DNA from: Candidatus Omnitrophota bacterium
Lineage (GTDB): Bacteria; Omnitrophota; Gorgyraeia; 1-14-0-20-64-10
Direction: 5' to 3'
Length of the DNA stretch: 49,083 nucleotides
NCBI GenBank assembly: GCA_016177405.1
Contig: JACOVG010000006.1
Coordinates: 74,064-123,146, forward strand
The notes under the pieces are model-generated. The model had not been told where the DNA came from. It was given only the letters and a program-made list of their open reading frames with translations, and made no database searches. This document shows, one piece after another, positions 25,668 to 34,925 of the stretch. Numbering within the stretch: position 1 is the first letter of the stretch; every line of letters starts with the position of its first letter. The translations under genes and the position numbers were made by a program.

Positions 25668-28010
25668 TCAAAGAGCCAGCGCCGGGCCGCGTTCCCATCC
25701 CGATGGGACGCGCCAGCCCAATAGAAGCTCAACCAGAAAACGTTCAAAGCCATAATCGTCCTTGCGCCAGGGGATCGGCTCCTGGAAATAGCCCCCTTCC
25801 CGAAAGCGATCCAGATGGCTAAGGAGCTCGGGGCGCCCCTGAATCTCGGGGTGCCGCGCAAGCTGTGACGTCAGAACCACCGCATCCGGCTCCAGGAAAT
25901 AGATCTGCGCCATCCAGCGCCGCGCCTCCTCGGTCCGGCCCTCCTTTTCCAGAAGATAGGAGACGAAGAATAAACCGGTGATCTGATCCCAGATCTCCTC
26001 CTCCATGATCATCCGCGTGCGCTCGAGCTTCGGGACGGGACCTCCCATCCGAGGATAAGGATAATGGTCCGAAACCTGGTGCGCCCAGTCCCGAAGACCC
26101 TCTCCCCTGGTCAGCCACCGCAGATCCGAGAGCTTGAGGTTTCCCAGCAGGTATCGCAAAAGGACCGGCCGCGTCTGAAGGGCCTGGCGAAAGGCCTGAA
26201 GAGCCCCCTCCCGGTCCCCAGTGCCCAGCCGTTTGAAACCAGCATTCATCCGCTGATCAAACGGATTGATCGAACGCCCTCGGCCATCCAAAACCCGTGG
26301 ACCTTCAATGGTGTACAGAGGCCTGCCCGCGGCCGCCGCCGCGGACTCATTGACGCGAACCGCAGGGACACGCGTCCCCTGAAAGGCCTGGCCGACGGCC
26401 AAGCGAAAATTATCGTATCGGCCGGGATCGGCCGTGGAATGATCCGGGGCCAACTCCCGATGCGGCATCGGCACAACGCCGCGCACCTCGATCTCTTTCG
26501 GCGCCAGCCGGGAAAACGCGTCCGAAACCTCCAGATCATCCCGGATGAGCCGGGCTGTCCGGAAATCATCATAGGTGAGGTAGGTGTTCGCCATCTTCCC
26601 CCGCCACTGGGCCACGGGCACGGCCATCAAGTTGGGCAGGGCCACCGCCACCAGGAATACCGCTTGAAAGCCTTCGAGGCTCACCCGACCGACACGCAGG
26701 GAACTGTTCATCCAGGCAAACCCTCGGCAGACCGCGCAGCTTAGGACCACAGCCAGGACAGGCGTCACGTAGACAAAATAGCGGGAGGGAACGGTTGGCG
26801 GAGTGTTGCTGTAGTGGCGCAGCAAATGGATCAGGCAAACCCCGTACCAGACCACCCAGATCCAGAGCTGCGGCTTGCGCTTCAAATAGGCGGTCCAGAA
26901 AACCAAGAACCCAACCCCGGAAAACAGGAGACTCCAAACCGGCAGCTGCGCGGGAAAATATTGGTACGCCTGCGTGGAATCAATCCGAAGGGCAGCCGAT
27001 AGAGGATCCAGCAGGCTCACGAGCGACGTCACAAAAGGGACCAGGGCATGGTAAGGCAAAAGGAGCTGCCTCTTGTCCTGCCAGGCCAGGAGGACCCACA
27101 GGGCCAATCCGCCGAAGCCCCCTACCAGCGTGAGCCTCTTCGCGCGCCAGGAACCAACCCCAACCCACCGGATCAGGAAGTCGATTCCCGCCAGCGCGGC
27201 CGCGCCCAAGGCCAGGAGTGCCATCCACTTCAGTACCGGAGGATAGGCCAACCCCACCACAGCGTCGTTGACGATCACATCCCCCACGAAGGCAATCATG
27301 AGAGCGGGGTACAGCATCCAGACGGCAAAAAGAGGAATCCACCGGCGGTAGCGGAACAACCTCTCCTGGGCTCCGGCGGGGGCCGCCAGGAGGTGGGCCA
27401 GGACGATCACCGGCGCGATCATCGTGGACCGCTGGAACGAGGCCAGCACCCCCATCCCTAAGGTTGCCCAGTAGGCGGCAGGCCTTGCTGGGCTGGCGGC
27501 TGGCATCCGCCGCTGCGCCCGGAGGTAGCATTGCAGCAACCCAAGAATGGTGAACATCGCGAAGGCGTGGCGAAAGTGGGAGGGAAAAAAGAAAACGTGA
27601 AAATGCGCGAAGGCAACCGCGTGGATGGCCGCGGCCATGAAGGCGACCCGCCGGGACAGGCCCAGCAAGCGGCAGACCCCGTACAGGAGGATAACGCTCA
27701 CCCCATGAAACAGGAGGATCGCCGCGATGAGCGGCTGGGCCGACGCCCCGAAAACTTTGGTCACCGTAAAGAGATACGACTTCAACATCGGCTGCCCGAA
27801 GCTGATCGGCCAAGGACCTAAGAGATAAACAAGAACCTCCGTGAAGGATTTTCCCTCCACAGAAGCCGCAAGGGTCGGCAGCATCCACCACATGTCGTCT
27901 TCCAACAGCGCCGTCTTCCAAGGCAGCCAGAAACAATAGGCAAAAGCTGCCCCTAGAAAGATCCCGGCCATCCAGGTGTATTGTCGTCGAGTCAGGGCTG
28001 CGATGTTCAT
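25668..28010 (-). CDS. Large polytopic membrane protein with C-terminal TPR-like tail, putative GT-C enzyme
   Basis: 780 residues from ATG 28010; a GTG just upstream is also possible and no strong ribosome site is seen. Residues about 15-35 form the first helix, followed by ALLEDDMWWMLPTL, an acidic pair in the first loop as in GT-C glycosyltransferases. Around ten hydrophobic helices extend to about residue 475. The remaining 300 residues are soluble, with FKRLGTGDREGALQAFRQAL and LLEKEGRTEEARRWMAQIYF, which look like TPR-type helix pairs. It probably acts on the outer face of the inner membrane, transferring a lipid-linked sugar, or forms part of an assembly complex. No specific family is assigned. 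Confidence 0.7.
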   Translation of the reverse strand: MNIAALTRRQYTWMAGIFLGAAFAYCFWLPWKTALLEDDMWWMLPTLAASVEGKSFTEVLVYLLGPWPISFGQPMLKSYLFTVTKVFGASAQPLIAAILLFHGVSVILLYGVCRLLGLSRRVAFMAAAIHAVAFAHFHVFFFPSHFRHAFAMFTILGLLQCYLRAQRRMPAASPARPAAYWATLGMGVLASFQRSTMIAPVIVLAHLLAAPAGAQERLFRYRRWIPLFAVWMLYPALMIAFVGDVIVNDAVVGLAYPPVLKWMALLALGAAALAGIDFLIRWVGVGSWRAKRLTLVGGFGGLALWVLLAWQDKRQLLLPYHALVPFVTSLVSLLDPLSAALRIDSTQAYQYFPAQLPVWSLLFSGVGFLVFWTAYLKRKPQLWIWVVWYGVCLIHLLRHYSNTPPTVPSRYFVYVTPVLAVVLSCAVCRGFAWMNSSLRVGRVSLEGFQAVFLVAVALPNLMAVPVAQWRGKMANTYLTYDDFRTARLIRDDLEVSDAFSRLAPKEIEVRGVVPMPHRELAPDHSTADPGRYDNFRLAVGQAFQGTRVPAVRVNESAAAAAGRPLYTIEGPRVLDGRGRSINPFDQRMNAGFKRLGTGDREGALQAFRQALQTRPVLLRYLLGNLKLSDLRWLTRGEGLRDWAHQVSDHYPYPRMGGPVPKLERTRMIMEEEIWDQITGLFFVSYLLEKEGRTEEARRWMAQIYFLEPDAVVLTSQLARHPEIQGRPELLSHLDRFREGGYFQEPIPWRKDDYGFERFLVELLLGWRVPSGWERGPALAL

Positions 28011-28022
28011 CACGTTTAAAAC

Positions 28023-29639
28023 TTACGCCATCGCCTTTCGCTGGGAGGCCGCCGACCAGCCGGAGGGAACGTAGACGGAGCGCCGGGCCACCGATACCCT
28101 GCGCTGAAGCCTCGGGTTCATCGCGTTGACCCACCACTCGAAGAGAAACAGCGGGGTGAACGAAACGATGAAATTCCCCACCAGGATCGAGGCCAGGCGC
28201 AGGATGTGCCCCCATTCGCTGGGGTAGAAGTACCAGCGGGCCTTCAGCTTGAACCACCCGGGTCCGTGCTTGCGGGTGATGACCCCCCACAGGACCTTCG
28301 GCCGGAAAACCGAGAGGAGGTTGTAGCGGATCACGTCACGGGTCAGCTCCAGCTCCGAGGAGGTCTCCGGCACATACGGCAGGGGCTTGCGGTTGGTGAG
28401 AGGCAAGCCCATCTCGGACAGGGCGCTCGTGAAATTCACCCAGAAGCCCACCTTGTGAAAGCGGGGGGTGTCCTTCACATCCTCGTAGAGAGGGGTCCCC
28501 GGGTAAGGCATCAGGTTGTTGTACTTGATGAAGGTGGGCTTCAGGGAGTTGGCGAATCGAACCGACTCCACCCGTTCGGCGTGGGTCTCCGTGGGGAAGC
28601 CGAAGATCATGAAGAGGGCCACATCCATCCCGTACTTTTGGGCGAGCCTGACCGCCTCGGCATGCTGCTGTAAGGTCTCCCCCTTGTGGATCAGCTTGGC
28701 CAAGCGTTCGACCCCGGCCTCCAGCCCGAAGCCCACCGAGTTGAATCCCGCCGCCTTCATCATCGGGACCACCTCTTCGTAGAAATTGTCGGCGCGGGTT
28801 TGAAGGCTGAACCGCCCCTTCTTATGGAGCCCCGAGGCGATGATGGCGTCGCAGACCTCCTTCACCCTCGACTTCTTGTAGCAGAAGTTATCGTCCAGAA
28901 AGAAGATGTCCTTGGCCCCGAAGCGGTTGATCAGAACATCCAGCTCCGCCACGATGGCCGGCGGCGACTTGAAGCGGTAGGTCGAGCCGGTCATCATCCG
29001 CTGGGAACAGTAGCTGCACTTGTAGGGGCAGCCGCGGGAGGTCACAATAAAGCCCCAGTCGTAGGAGGAGCGGCTGCGGGTTTTCTTGAGCATGTTGACG
29101 AACAGGTCGTACGGGAAGCTCGGCAGCGTGTCCAAGTCCTTGATGAGGGGCGCCTCGGGGGTGTGAACGATTTTGCCTTCGGATCTCATGGAAAGGCCCA
29201 TCACATCCGAGAAATCGGTCTTTCCGCTTCTTAAACCCTCCACGAGGGTCAGGAGGGTTCTTTCCCCCTCTCCCCTGACCACAAAGTCGATCGACTCCGA
29301 GGTGAGCATCTCCTCCGGCATGGCGGTGGCGTGGTAGCCCCCCGCGATGACGGTGCAATCCGGGTACTTCGCCTTGAGCATGGCCGAGAGCTCGAAAACC
29401 CGCTCCACTTGAGCCGTCAAGACGGTGATCCCAAAGAGGTAGGGCTTGGGCAGGTCCCGGACCTCCTCCTCGATGCTGTTCCAATCCAGCTTGCCCACCT
29501 CTTCGTCCACAATCTTGGCCTTGTGGCCGTGCGCCGTGAGAAAGGCCGCCAGACACCCGATCGACATCGGCAGGGAAAGCGGCGTGAAGCGGCTCAACGT
29601 GCCCCCGTATTCGGCGTTGGCGGGATTGATTATGAGCAT
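28023..29639 (-). CDS. B12-binding-type radical SAM protein
   Basis: 538 residues from ATG 29639 with AGGAGGAAGG immediately upstream. The N-terminal cobalamin-like domain (residues 1-150) has LIINPANAEYGGTLSRF, VDEEVGKLDW and CTVIAGGYHATAMPEEML. The radical SAM motif is standard CX3CX2C: SRGCPYKCSYC, Cys204, Cys208 and Cys211. IFFLDDNFC, FGLEAGVERL and FMIFGFPTETHAE complete the barrel. The last 80 residues contain hydrophobic stretches (ASILVGNFIVSFTPLFLFEWWV), so the C-terminus may touch the membrane. This suggests a lipid or lipid-linked substrate. The reaction is unknown; oxidative or methylating chemistry on a lipid carrier or glycan is inference. Confidence 0.86.
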   Translation of the reverse strand: MLIINPANAEYGGTLSRFTPLSLPMSIGCLAAFLTAHGHKAKIVDEEVGKLDWNSIEEEVRDLPKPYLFGITVLTAQVERVFELSAMLKAKYPDCTVIAGGYHATAMPEEMLTSESIDFVVRGEGERTLLTLVEGLRSGKTDFSDVMGLSMRSEGKIVHTPEAPLIKDLDTLPSFPYDLFVNMLKKTRSRSSYDWGFIVTSRGCPYKCSYCSQRMMTGSTYRFKSPPAIVAELDVLINRFGAKDIFFLDDNFCYKKSRVKEVCDAIIASGLHKKGRFSLQTRADNFYEEVVPMMKAAGFNSVGFGLEAGVERLAKLIHKGETLQQHAEAVRLAQKYGMDVALFMIFGFPTETHAERVESVRFANSLKPTFIKYNNLMPYPGTPLYEDVKDTPRFHKVGFWVNFTSALSEMGLPLTNRKPLPYVPETSSELELTRDVIRYNLLSVFRPKVLWGVITRKHGPGWFKLKARWYFYPSEWGHILRLASILVGNFIVSFTPLFLFEWWVNAMNPRLQRRVSVARRSVYVPSGWSAASQRKAMA

Positions 29640-30442
29640 TCCTTCCTCCTAGGTTTGGGTGCGAAGCCTTGAATCCACTCCCGAAGAAGCTGAAGAAGAT
29701 AAACCGATCCCCATTGGAAAATCCTCAATTTCCTGAAGCCTCCGATCCGAGGGGGCTCGTCGGCGGGAATCTCGGTCCAGCGCGCGCGCCCGTGGAGCGC
29801 CCGCCAGCTCATCAGAGGGATCCAGTCGACGCGGGTCCGGAAGAGCCGCTCCAGCCCCGCGAAGGCCTCCTCCTGGTCCAAGCCCAGCCGGGCCGGAAGA
29901 TTCTTTCGGTGGGCCCGGAGCATCACCAGCGGGTCGGTCATCCGGGCCGACCCCCGGGGTCTCAAGAGGGCGTTGGCGAGCGTTCGAAACATCCGGTTGC
30001 CGAATTGGGTCACCGCGTCGTCATCCTGCGAACGGGCCCCATCCAGATAGCGGCTGGCGATGACCAGGTCGAATCCCTCCTCCATCTTCGCGATCAAGCG
30101 GGGAATCGCCTCGGCCAGGGAGTTCCCGTCCGGGGTGAAGTAGATCACCGCGTCGGAGGTGACGAGGGGCCAAACCTCCCGATAGGCCGAGCGAAAGCCG
30201 GGCTGGCGCTGAACGTAAACCGGGTAGCCCTGGGCTTGGGCCCATTCGATCGTCCCATCGGTGGAACCGCCATCCACCACCAGGATCTGGTCCAGCGCCT
30301 CTCTGGGGATCTGCGGCATGACCGCCTTCATCCCTTCGATCTCGTTTAAGGTCATCACGAGAAGACTGTACGTCAGATGTCTCGAGGTTGGGCGCTCTTC
30401 CATTCTCAAACCGGCGGCTCCCTCCACGGCCTGGCCGGTCAT
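29630..30442 (-). CDS. GT2-family glycosyltransferase
   Basis: 270 residues, ATG 30442 overlapping the GHMP-kinase stop as ATGA; a second Met 13 residues later is possible. SLLVMTLNEIEGMKAVMPQI and ILVVDGGSTDGT form the GT-A nucleotide-binding start. The DXD position reads FTPDGNSL, weaker than usual, followed by VIASRYLDGARSQDDD as in dolichyl-phosphate-mannose-synthase-like enzymes. The last 40 residues (LRIFQWGSVYLLQLLREWIQG) form a possible amphipathic membrane-contact helix. It may transfer a sugar to a polyprenyl phosphate, feeding the GT-C membrane proteins in the operon. The donor is unknown. Confidence 0.83.
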   Translation of the reverse strand: MTGQAVEGAAGLRMEERPTSRHLTYSLLVMTLNEIEGMKAVMPQIPREALDQILVVDGGSTDGTIEWAQAQGYPVYVQRQPGFRSAYREVWPLVTSDAVIYFTPDGNSLAEAIPRLIAKMEEGFDLVIASRYLDGARSQDDDAVTQFGNRMFRTLANALLRPRGSARMTDPLVMLRAHRKNLPARLGLDQEEAFAGLERLFRTRVDWIPLMSWRALHGRARWTEIPADEPPRIGGFRKLRIFQWGSVYLLQLLREWIQGFAPKPRRKECS

Positions 30443-31521
30443 GGAGACACCTGCCCCACCACTTCCGGCTTGGGTGCAGGGATCTCCTCGCCGTCGGTCC
30501 CCTCCTTCACCTTGAAGGGAACCGCGAGGGGGTCGTCGTCCGGATCGTAAAAGATGATGCGGCTGCCCGAATGGTCGAAGTGGATCGGAACATGGAGAAG
30601 CCCGGAGAGGGCCTCCCGGATCTTCCGCTGCAGCCTGGGCTTCGCGAAAAGAAGGAGGAAACCCCCGCCTCCGGCCCCCAGCAGTTTCCCGCCCACCGCC
30701 CCGGCCCCCAGGGCCGCCTCATAGATCTCATCGATCCGGGAGGTGGAGATCTTGGTGGTGAGCCCCCGCTTGAGCTTCCAGCTCTCGTGGAGCAGCTTCC
30801 CGAACTCATCCAAATCTCCCCTGCCCTGAAGGATCCCGATCCCCGCGTCCACCATCCCCTGAATCTCGGTCAATTCCTTCCTCTTACTCTGGGTGACCCG
30901 GATCTGCTCTCCGGCAATGTCGGAAGCGGTCCTCGAGATCCCTGTGTAAACCAGCAGAAGGTGCTCCTCCAACATCTTCAGTCGGGCCCCGTCCAGCACG
31001 ATGGGCGAGACGTGTATCGTGTCGTCCCGGCCGAAATCGATCCGGTTGAAACCGCCGAAGGCGGCGGTCACCTGATCCTGCGAGCCGACGTTCTCCTTCA
31101 GCCTCACCTGCTCCACATGGATCGCGTCCTGGGCCAGCTGCATCTTGCTGGGCATCATCCCCTTCAAGCCATACAGGGCGTGGAGGAGCCCCACCGTGAA
31201 GGCGGAGCTGGACCCGAGCCCCGTTCTCGCCGGCAGGTCCCCCTCATGGTGGAGGGCGATCCCCTGACGGATGCGCAGGAATTGAAGGGCCTCCCGGACC
31301 GCGGGATGCTGAATCTCTTGAGCGTCCTTCACCAGCTCGATCTGCGACCAGACGATGCGGCTGGCGTACTCGAAGAAGGGGGGCAGCCACCGGGAGGTGA
31401 TGTAGCAGTACCGCCGCACGGAGGCCGCCAGGGTGGCTCCCCCGTACTCCCGGTACCAGGCCGGGTAATCGGTCCCCCCGCCAAAGAAGGAGACTCGAAA
31501 CGGCGTCCTGGAAATGATCAC
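30439..31521 (-). CDS. GHMP-family sugar kinase, HddA-like
   Basis: 360 residues from a GTG at 31521 that overlaps the upstream stop as GTGA. MIISRTPFRVSFFGGGTDYP is the characteristic N-terminus of HddA-type heptose kinases. GDLPARTGLGSSSAFTV contains the GHMP ATP-binding motif (101-108), and KLLGAGGGGFLLLFA is motif 3. HddA phosphorylates D-glycero-D-manno-heptose 7-phosphate at C1. With the GmhA-like SIS protein and the nucleotidyltransferase fusion this completes most of a GDP-heptose-type route, although no GmhB-type phosphatase was found. The exact sugar is inferred from family only. Confidence 0.85.
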   Translation of the reverse strand: MIISRTPFRVSFFGGGTDYPAWYREYGGATLAASVRRYCYITSRWLPPFFEYASRIVWSQIELVKDAQEIQHPAVREALQFLRIRQGIALHHEGDLPARTGLGSSSAFTVGLLHALYGLKGMMPSKMQLAQDAIHVEQVRLKENVGSQDQVTAAFGGFNRIDFGRDDTIHVSPIVLDGARLKMLEEHLLLVYTGISRTASDIAGEQIRVTQSKRKELTEIQGMVDAGIGILQGRGDLDEFGKLLHESWKLKRGLTTKISTSRIDEIYEAALGAGAVGGKLLGAGGGGFLLLFAKPRLQRKIREALSGLLHVPIHFDHSGSRIIFYDPDDDPLAVPFKVKEGTDGEEIPAPKPEVVGQVSP

Positions 31522-33053
31522 TCCGCCACCCCCAGGCTGTGGGGCTGTGAGACGATCTTGCGGTTCAACCGCACCTTGGCCATGGCTTGAATGTGGCGGA
31601 CGGTTTCGGCCCCGAATTTCTCGCCGACCATCCGAAGGTATCCGGGCGAAGCGAAATAAGTGTTGAAGGCCTGGTCCCGGAAGGCGAGAACCTCGCCGGC
31701 GGACAGGTGCTTCGTCGGCAAAGGGAGGGTGTCGAAGGCATGCTGGGAATAGCCGCTCCAGCTCTCCGGGAGGGACCAGCCCTCCGCCAGGGCCTGCCGG
31801 TAAAGGGCCGAGCCCGGGTAGGCCATGGCGGCATAGAAGTTGGCGAACTCGCAGTTTAGGTCCTGCGCCATCTGCAGGGTCTCCTGCATCGTTTCGTGAT
31901 CATCGTCGGGCAAGCCGAAGATGTAGTTCCCGATCACGTAGATCCCCGCCTGCCGGACCTTGTCCAGGGCCTTGAAGATCTGCCCCTGCACAAAGCCCTT
32001 CTTCACGCCGTCCCGAACCCGCTCGTTGGCCGCTTCGATCCCGAAGGCCAGCCAGTTCACGCCGGCTCTTTTAAGCTTCTCCAAAACAGCCGCGTCCCGG
32101 ATGGTGTCCACCCGGGCATAGGCCCAGATGTTGAGATCCAGCCCCCGGGCGATGATCCCATCGCAGATCGCCAAGACGTGGCTCGGGTTCAGGACAAACA
32201 TCTCATCGGCGAATTTGACGTTGCGCACCCCATGCTTTACCACCAGGTACTCCAGCTGATCCACCACCCGCCGGGGATGGAAGTAGCGGTAAGAATTCAC
32301 CGCTTCCTTCAGGCCTTGGAGCTTCTCTCCCACCTTGAAAGGGGCCTGGATGCAGCAGAAGGAGCAGTGGTAGGGGCAGCCCAGGGTGGTGTAGATCGAG
32401 GCGTACGGCTGGCGCCGCAGCCCATCGAAGCAGTGCCAGTTGTGGGCCCGGTACCGGTCCATCGGCAGGAGGTCCCAGGCCATCTGCGGCATCTCGTCAT
32501 CAAGATCTTGAATCAGGGGAGCCGGCGGGTTGGAGGCCGCGCCCCCGTTGACCCTGTAGTAGAGGCCGCGCACCTTGGTCAGATCCTCCGGCCGCTGGCT
32601 GGCAAGAGCCTGCGCGAGATCCCCCACCGTCACGGGCCCCTCCCCTCCGGCGACAAAATCGCAGGCCTCCTCGGTCAGGGTGCGCTCGGGCAAGGCGGCG
32701 ACGTGCCCGCCGACTAAGATCGTCGTGAGTGAGGGATCCAGCTTCTTGATCGCGCGGCAGACGGCGCCGCAAGAGGGCATCGTTTGGGTGGAGGCCGAGG
32801 GCTGATGGCCGTAAACCACGACGGCCGTCAGCAGGGGGTTCATCTCCTTCACCCGCTGGGCCGTCTCCTCCGGGGAAAGCCCCAGGGCGTTGGCGTCCAA
32901 AATCTCCACCGAGAAGCCCTTCTGGCGAAGATAGGTGGCGGTCAATCCCGCCCACACCGGCGGCTCGATGGCGGCCAGCTCTCCGCCCAGGGCCTGGTAG
33001 ACCTGGAGGCGGTCCCCCGGGTTGACGATGGCCACCTGAAGCCGTTCAGACAT
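31518..33053 (-). CDS. B12-binding-type radical SAM protein
   Basis: 511 residues from ATG 33053, overlapping the epimerase gene by 8 nt. The cobalamin-like domain occupies about residues 1-150 (VAIVNPGDRLQVYQALGG, ILDANALGLS, TILVGGHVAALPERTL). The cluster motif TTLGCPYHCSFCC gives Cys226, Cys230 and Cys233, the usual CX3CX2C. VKFADEMFVLN, FGIEAANERVRDG and YIFGLPDDDHETMQ are typical barrel strands. It is the first of three such enzymes in the operon, next to the epimerase, Fcl-like and E1 genes, and may act on the same deoxysugar pathway. The precise reaction cannot be read from sequence. Confidence 0.86.
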   Translation of the reverse strand: MSERLQVAIVNPGDRLQVYQALGGELAAIEPPVWAGLTATYLRQKGFSVEILDANALGLSPEETAQRVKEMNPLLTAVVVYGHQPSASTQTMPSCGAVCRAIKKLDPSLTTILVGGHVAALPERTLTEEACDFVAGGEGPVTVGDLAQALASQRPEDLTKVRGLYYRVNGGAASNPPAPLIQDLDDEMPQMAWDLLPMDRYRAHNWHCFDGLRRQPYASIYTTLGCPYHCSFCCIQAPFKVGEKLQGLKEAVNSYRYFHPRRVVDQLEYLVVKHGVRNVKFADEMFVLNPSHVLAICDGIIARGLDLNIWAYARVDTIRDAAVLEKLKRAGVNWLAFGIEAANERVRDGVKKGFVQGQIFKALDKVRQAGIYVIGNYIFGLPDDDHETMQETLQMAQDLNCEFANFYAAMAYPGSALYRQALAEGWSLPESWSGYSQHAFDTLPLPTKHLSAGEVLAFRDQAFNTYFASPGYLRMVGEKFGAETVRHIQAMAKVRLNRKIVSQPHSLGVAE

Positions 33054-33978
33054 TGGAGAAGCCGTTTCTGCGCACGATCTGGTAGCCCTTGATCAGCTCG
33101 GCAACCCCCTGCTCCAGGGAAACCTCCGGCTTGAAACCGGTCGCCTCGATCTTGGCGTTGCTGACGATGTAATTCCTCTTGTCCGGGTCCTCGCCCACGG
33201 CCGCCTCCATGAAGGTGAAGGAAGGGACCTGTTGGCGGATCACCGCGCACAGCTCCTTTTTGGAGAGGTTGGCGTCCGACAAGCCCACGTTGTAGCACTG
33301 TCCCCGCATCCGGTCGAAATTCTTCAAGCCGTGGAGGAAGGCGCGCGCCACGTCCCGGACATGGATGTAGTTGCGTTTGAAATGAGCCTCGAAGAGAACC
33401 ACGAAGCGGTCGGTCACCGCCCGGTAAACGAAATCGTTCACCAGAAGGTCCAGCCGCATCCTCGGCGACACCCCGAAGGCGGTGGCCAGCCGCAGGGAGA
33501 TTGAGTTGCCCGCGCCGAGGACCGCCTTCTCCGCCTCCACCTTGAGGCGCCCATAGTTGGAGATCGGATTCAAGGGAGACTCTTCGGTGCAGTGGACCCC
33601 GTTTTGCCCCACGCCATAGCCGCTGTTGGTGGTTGGAAAGATGACCTTCTGATTCGGGCTTTTGTGCTCCACGATCCACCGGACGGCGTCCAGATTGATG
33701 CTCTTGGCCTGGAGGGGCTCCCGTTCGCATAAGGGGGCCCCGGTCAGGCAAGCCAGAGGAAAGACCGCGTCGGCCGACTTCAGAAGCTCGCCCATCAAGG
33801 CCGTGTCCCTGACATCGCCGCGCCGGATGGTCAAGGCCCGGTGGTGGCAGGAATCGAGAAGAGAGGCCTGCCCGTACAGGAAGCTGTCGGCCACCGTCAC
33901 CTCGTGTCCCTCGGCCAAAAGCAGGGGTGTCAGAACCGACCCGATGTAGCCCGCCCCGCCCGTCACCAAGATCTTCAA
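33046..33978 (-). CDS. NAD-dependent sugar epimerase/dehydratase (extended SDR)
   Basis: 310 residues from a TTG at 33978 that overlaps the preceding stop as TTGA. MKILVTGGAGYIGSVL binds NAD. Catalytic residues are Tyr142 and Lys146 in NYGRLK, with TTNSGYG supplying the Ser/Thr. RNYIHVRDVARAFLHGL and CYNVGLSDANLSKKEL are standard extended-SDR motifs. It is closest in look to the UDP-glucose epimerase and GDP-/CDP-sugar epimerase group; whether it epimerises at C2, C3/C5 or C4 cannot be told. It sits directly after the GDP-fucose-synthase-like gene, so a shared nucleotide-sugar intermediate is likely. Confidence 0.83.
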   Translation of the reverse strand: MKILVTGGAGYIGSVLTPLLLAEGHEVTVADSFLYGQASLLDSCHHRALTIRRGDVRDTALMGELLKSADAVFPLACLTGAPLCEREPLQAKSINLDAVRWIVEHKSPNQKVIFPTTNSGYGVGQNGVHCTEESPLNPISNYGRLKVEAEKAVLGAGNSISLRLATAFGVSPRMRLDLLVNDFVYRAVTDRFVVLFEAHFKRNYIHVRDVARAFLHGLKNFDRMRGQCYNVGLSDANLSKKELCAVIRQQVPSFTFMEAAVGEDPDKRNYIVSNAKIEATGFKPEVSLEQGVAELIKGYQIVRRNGFSNV

Positions 33979-34922
33979 GCGATCACCTCATCCAATCGTT
34001 TGACTTCATGCTCCAAAAACCAATGGTAGGTTTTGCGCAATCCGCCGGCCAGATCGGTCTTGGGCTTCCAGCCCAAGCCGCGCACCACAGAGCTCTCGAG
34101 CGATTTCTCCGGCGCCCCGTCGGGACGGCTCGCGTCCCAGCGAATCGCCCCGGTGAAGCCCACCGTCTTGGAAATCTCCGCGGCCAACCGGGCGATGGAA
34201 ACCACCTCCCCGGAACCCACTTGGATCGGGTCCTCGGAGCCGTCCCATTCCAAGATCAAGGAAACCGCCTCGGCCAGATCGTCCGAAAAAAGGAATTCCC
34301 TGCGGGAGCCTCCGGTGCCCCACAGGGTCACCTCGGGGAGGCCGCGCTTGGCCGCCTCATGGAGCTTGGTGAGCAGGGCCGACAGAACATGGGAGCCCTC
34401 AAGCGAGAAGTGATCGTTCGCCCCGTAAACGGTCGCGGGAATCACCGTCGTGTAGCGGGTCCCATGCTGCCGGTTGTAAGCCCGGCACAGGGTAAGACCC
34501 GCCCACTTCGCCACAGCGTAGGGCTCGCTGGTGGGCTCCAGGGGGCCCGTCCCCAGCTGTTCGGGCTTCATCGGCTGGGCGGAGATCCTGGGATACATGC
34601 AGGTGCTGCCGAAATTGATCAGCCTTTTCACCCCCGCCTTCCAAGCGGCATGGATGAGGTTCGCTTCCATCATGAGGTTCTCGTAGACGAAGGCGGCCGG
34701 CTCCTTGGAGTTGGCCAAAATCCCGCCCACCCGTCCCGCCGAGAGGATCACGGCCTCCGGCCTGACCTCTTGGAAAAACCGGTCCACCGCCTCTTGCCGG
34801 GTCAGGTCCAAGGCCTTTCGGGCGCGGGTCACGACCTCCCACGACGACCGGAGGCCGAAGTGGCGCGCCAGGGCCGATCCCACCAGGCCTGTGTGCCCCG
34901 CGATGAAAAGCTTCTTCTTCAT
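33975..34922 (-). CDS. GDP-L-fucose synthase-like epimerase/reductase
   Basis: 315 residues; ATG 34922 lies three bases after the E1-beta stop with AGGAA just before it. LFIAGHTGLVGSAL is the NADP-binding loop of the Fcl family. Catalytic residues line up with the E. coli enzyme almost number for number: Ser106, Cys108, Tyr135 and Lys139 (GSTCMYP and EPYAVAKWAG). Fcl epimerises C3 and C5 and reduces C4 of GDP-4-keto-6-deoxy-mannose. No GDP-mannose dehydratase (GMD) was seen in the window, so the 4-keto donor must come from elsewhere or the substrate is a heptose or deoxy analogue. Confidence 0.86.
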   Translation of the reverse strand: MKKKLFIAGHTGLVGSALARHFGLRSSWEVVTRARKALDLTRQEAVDRFFQEVRPEAVILSAGRVGGILANSKEPAAFVYENLMMEANLIHAAWKAGVKRLINFGSTCMYPRISAQPMKPEQLGTGPLEPTSEPYAVAKWAGLTLCRAYNRQHGTRYTTVIPATVYGANDHFSLEGSHVLSALLTKLHEAAKRGLPEVTLWGTGGSRREFLFSDDLAEAVSLILEWDGSEDPIQVGSGEVVSIARLAAEISKTVGFTGAIRWDASRPDGAPEKSLESSVVRGLGWKPKTDLAGGLRKTYHWFLEHEVKRLDEVIA

Positions 34923-34925
34923 TTC

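Noticed and set aside
26980-28290. Minus-strand open frame of 436 codons
   Set aside because: It overlaps both the large membrane protein and the radical SAM gene in another frame and is Gly/Arg/Pro-rich; the real genes have clear motifs.
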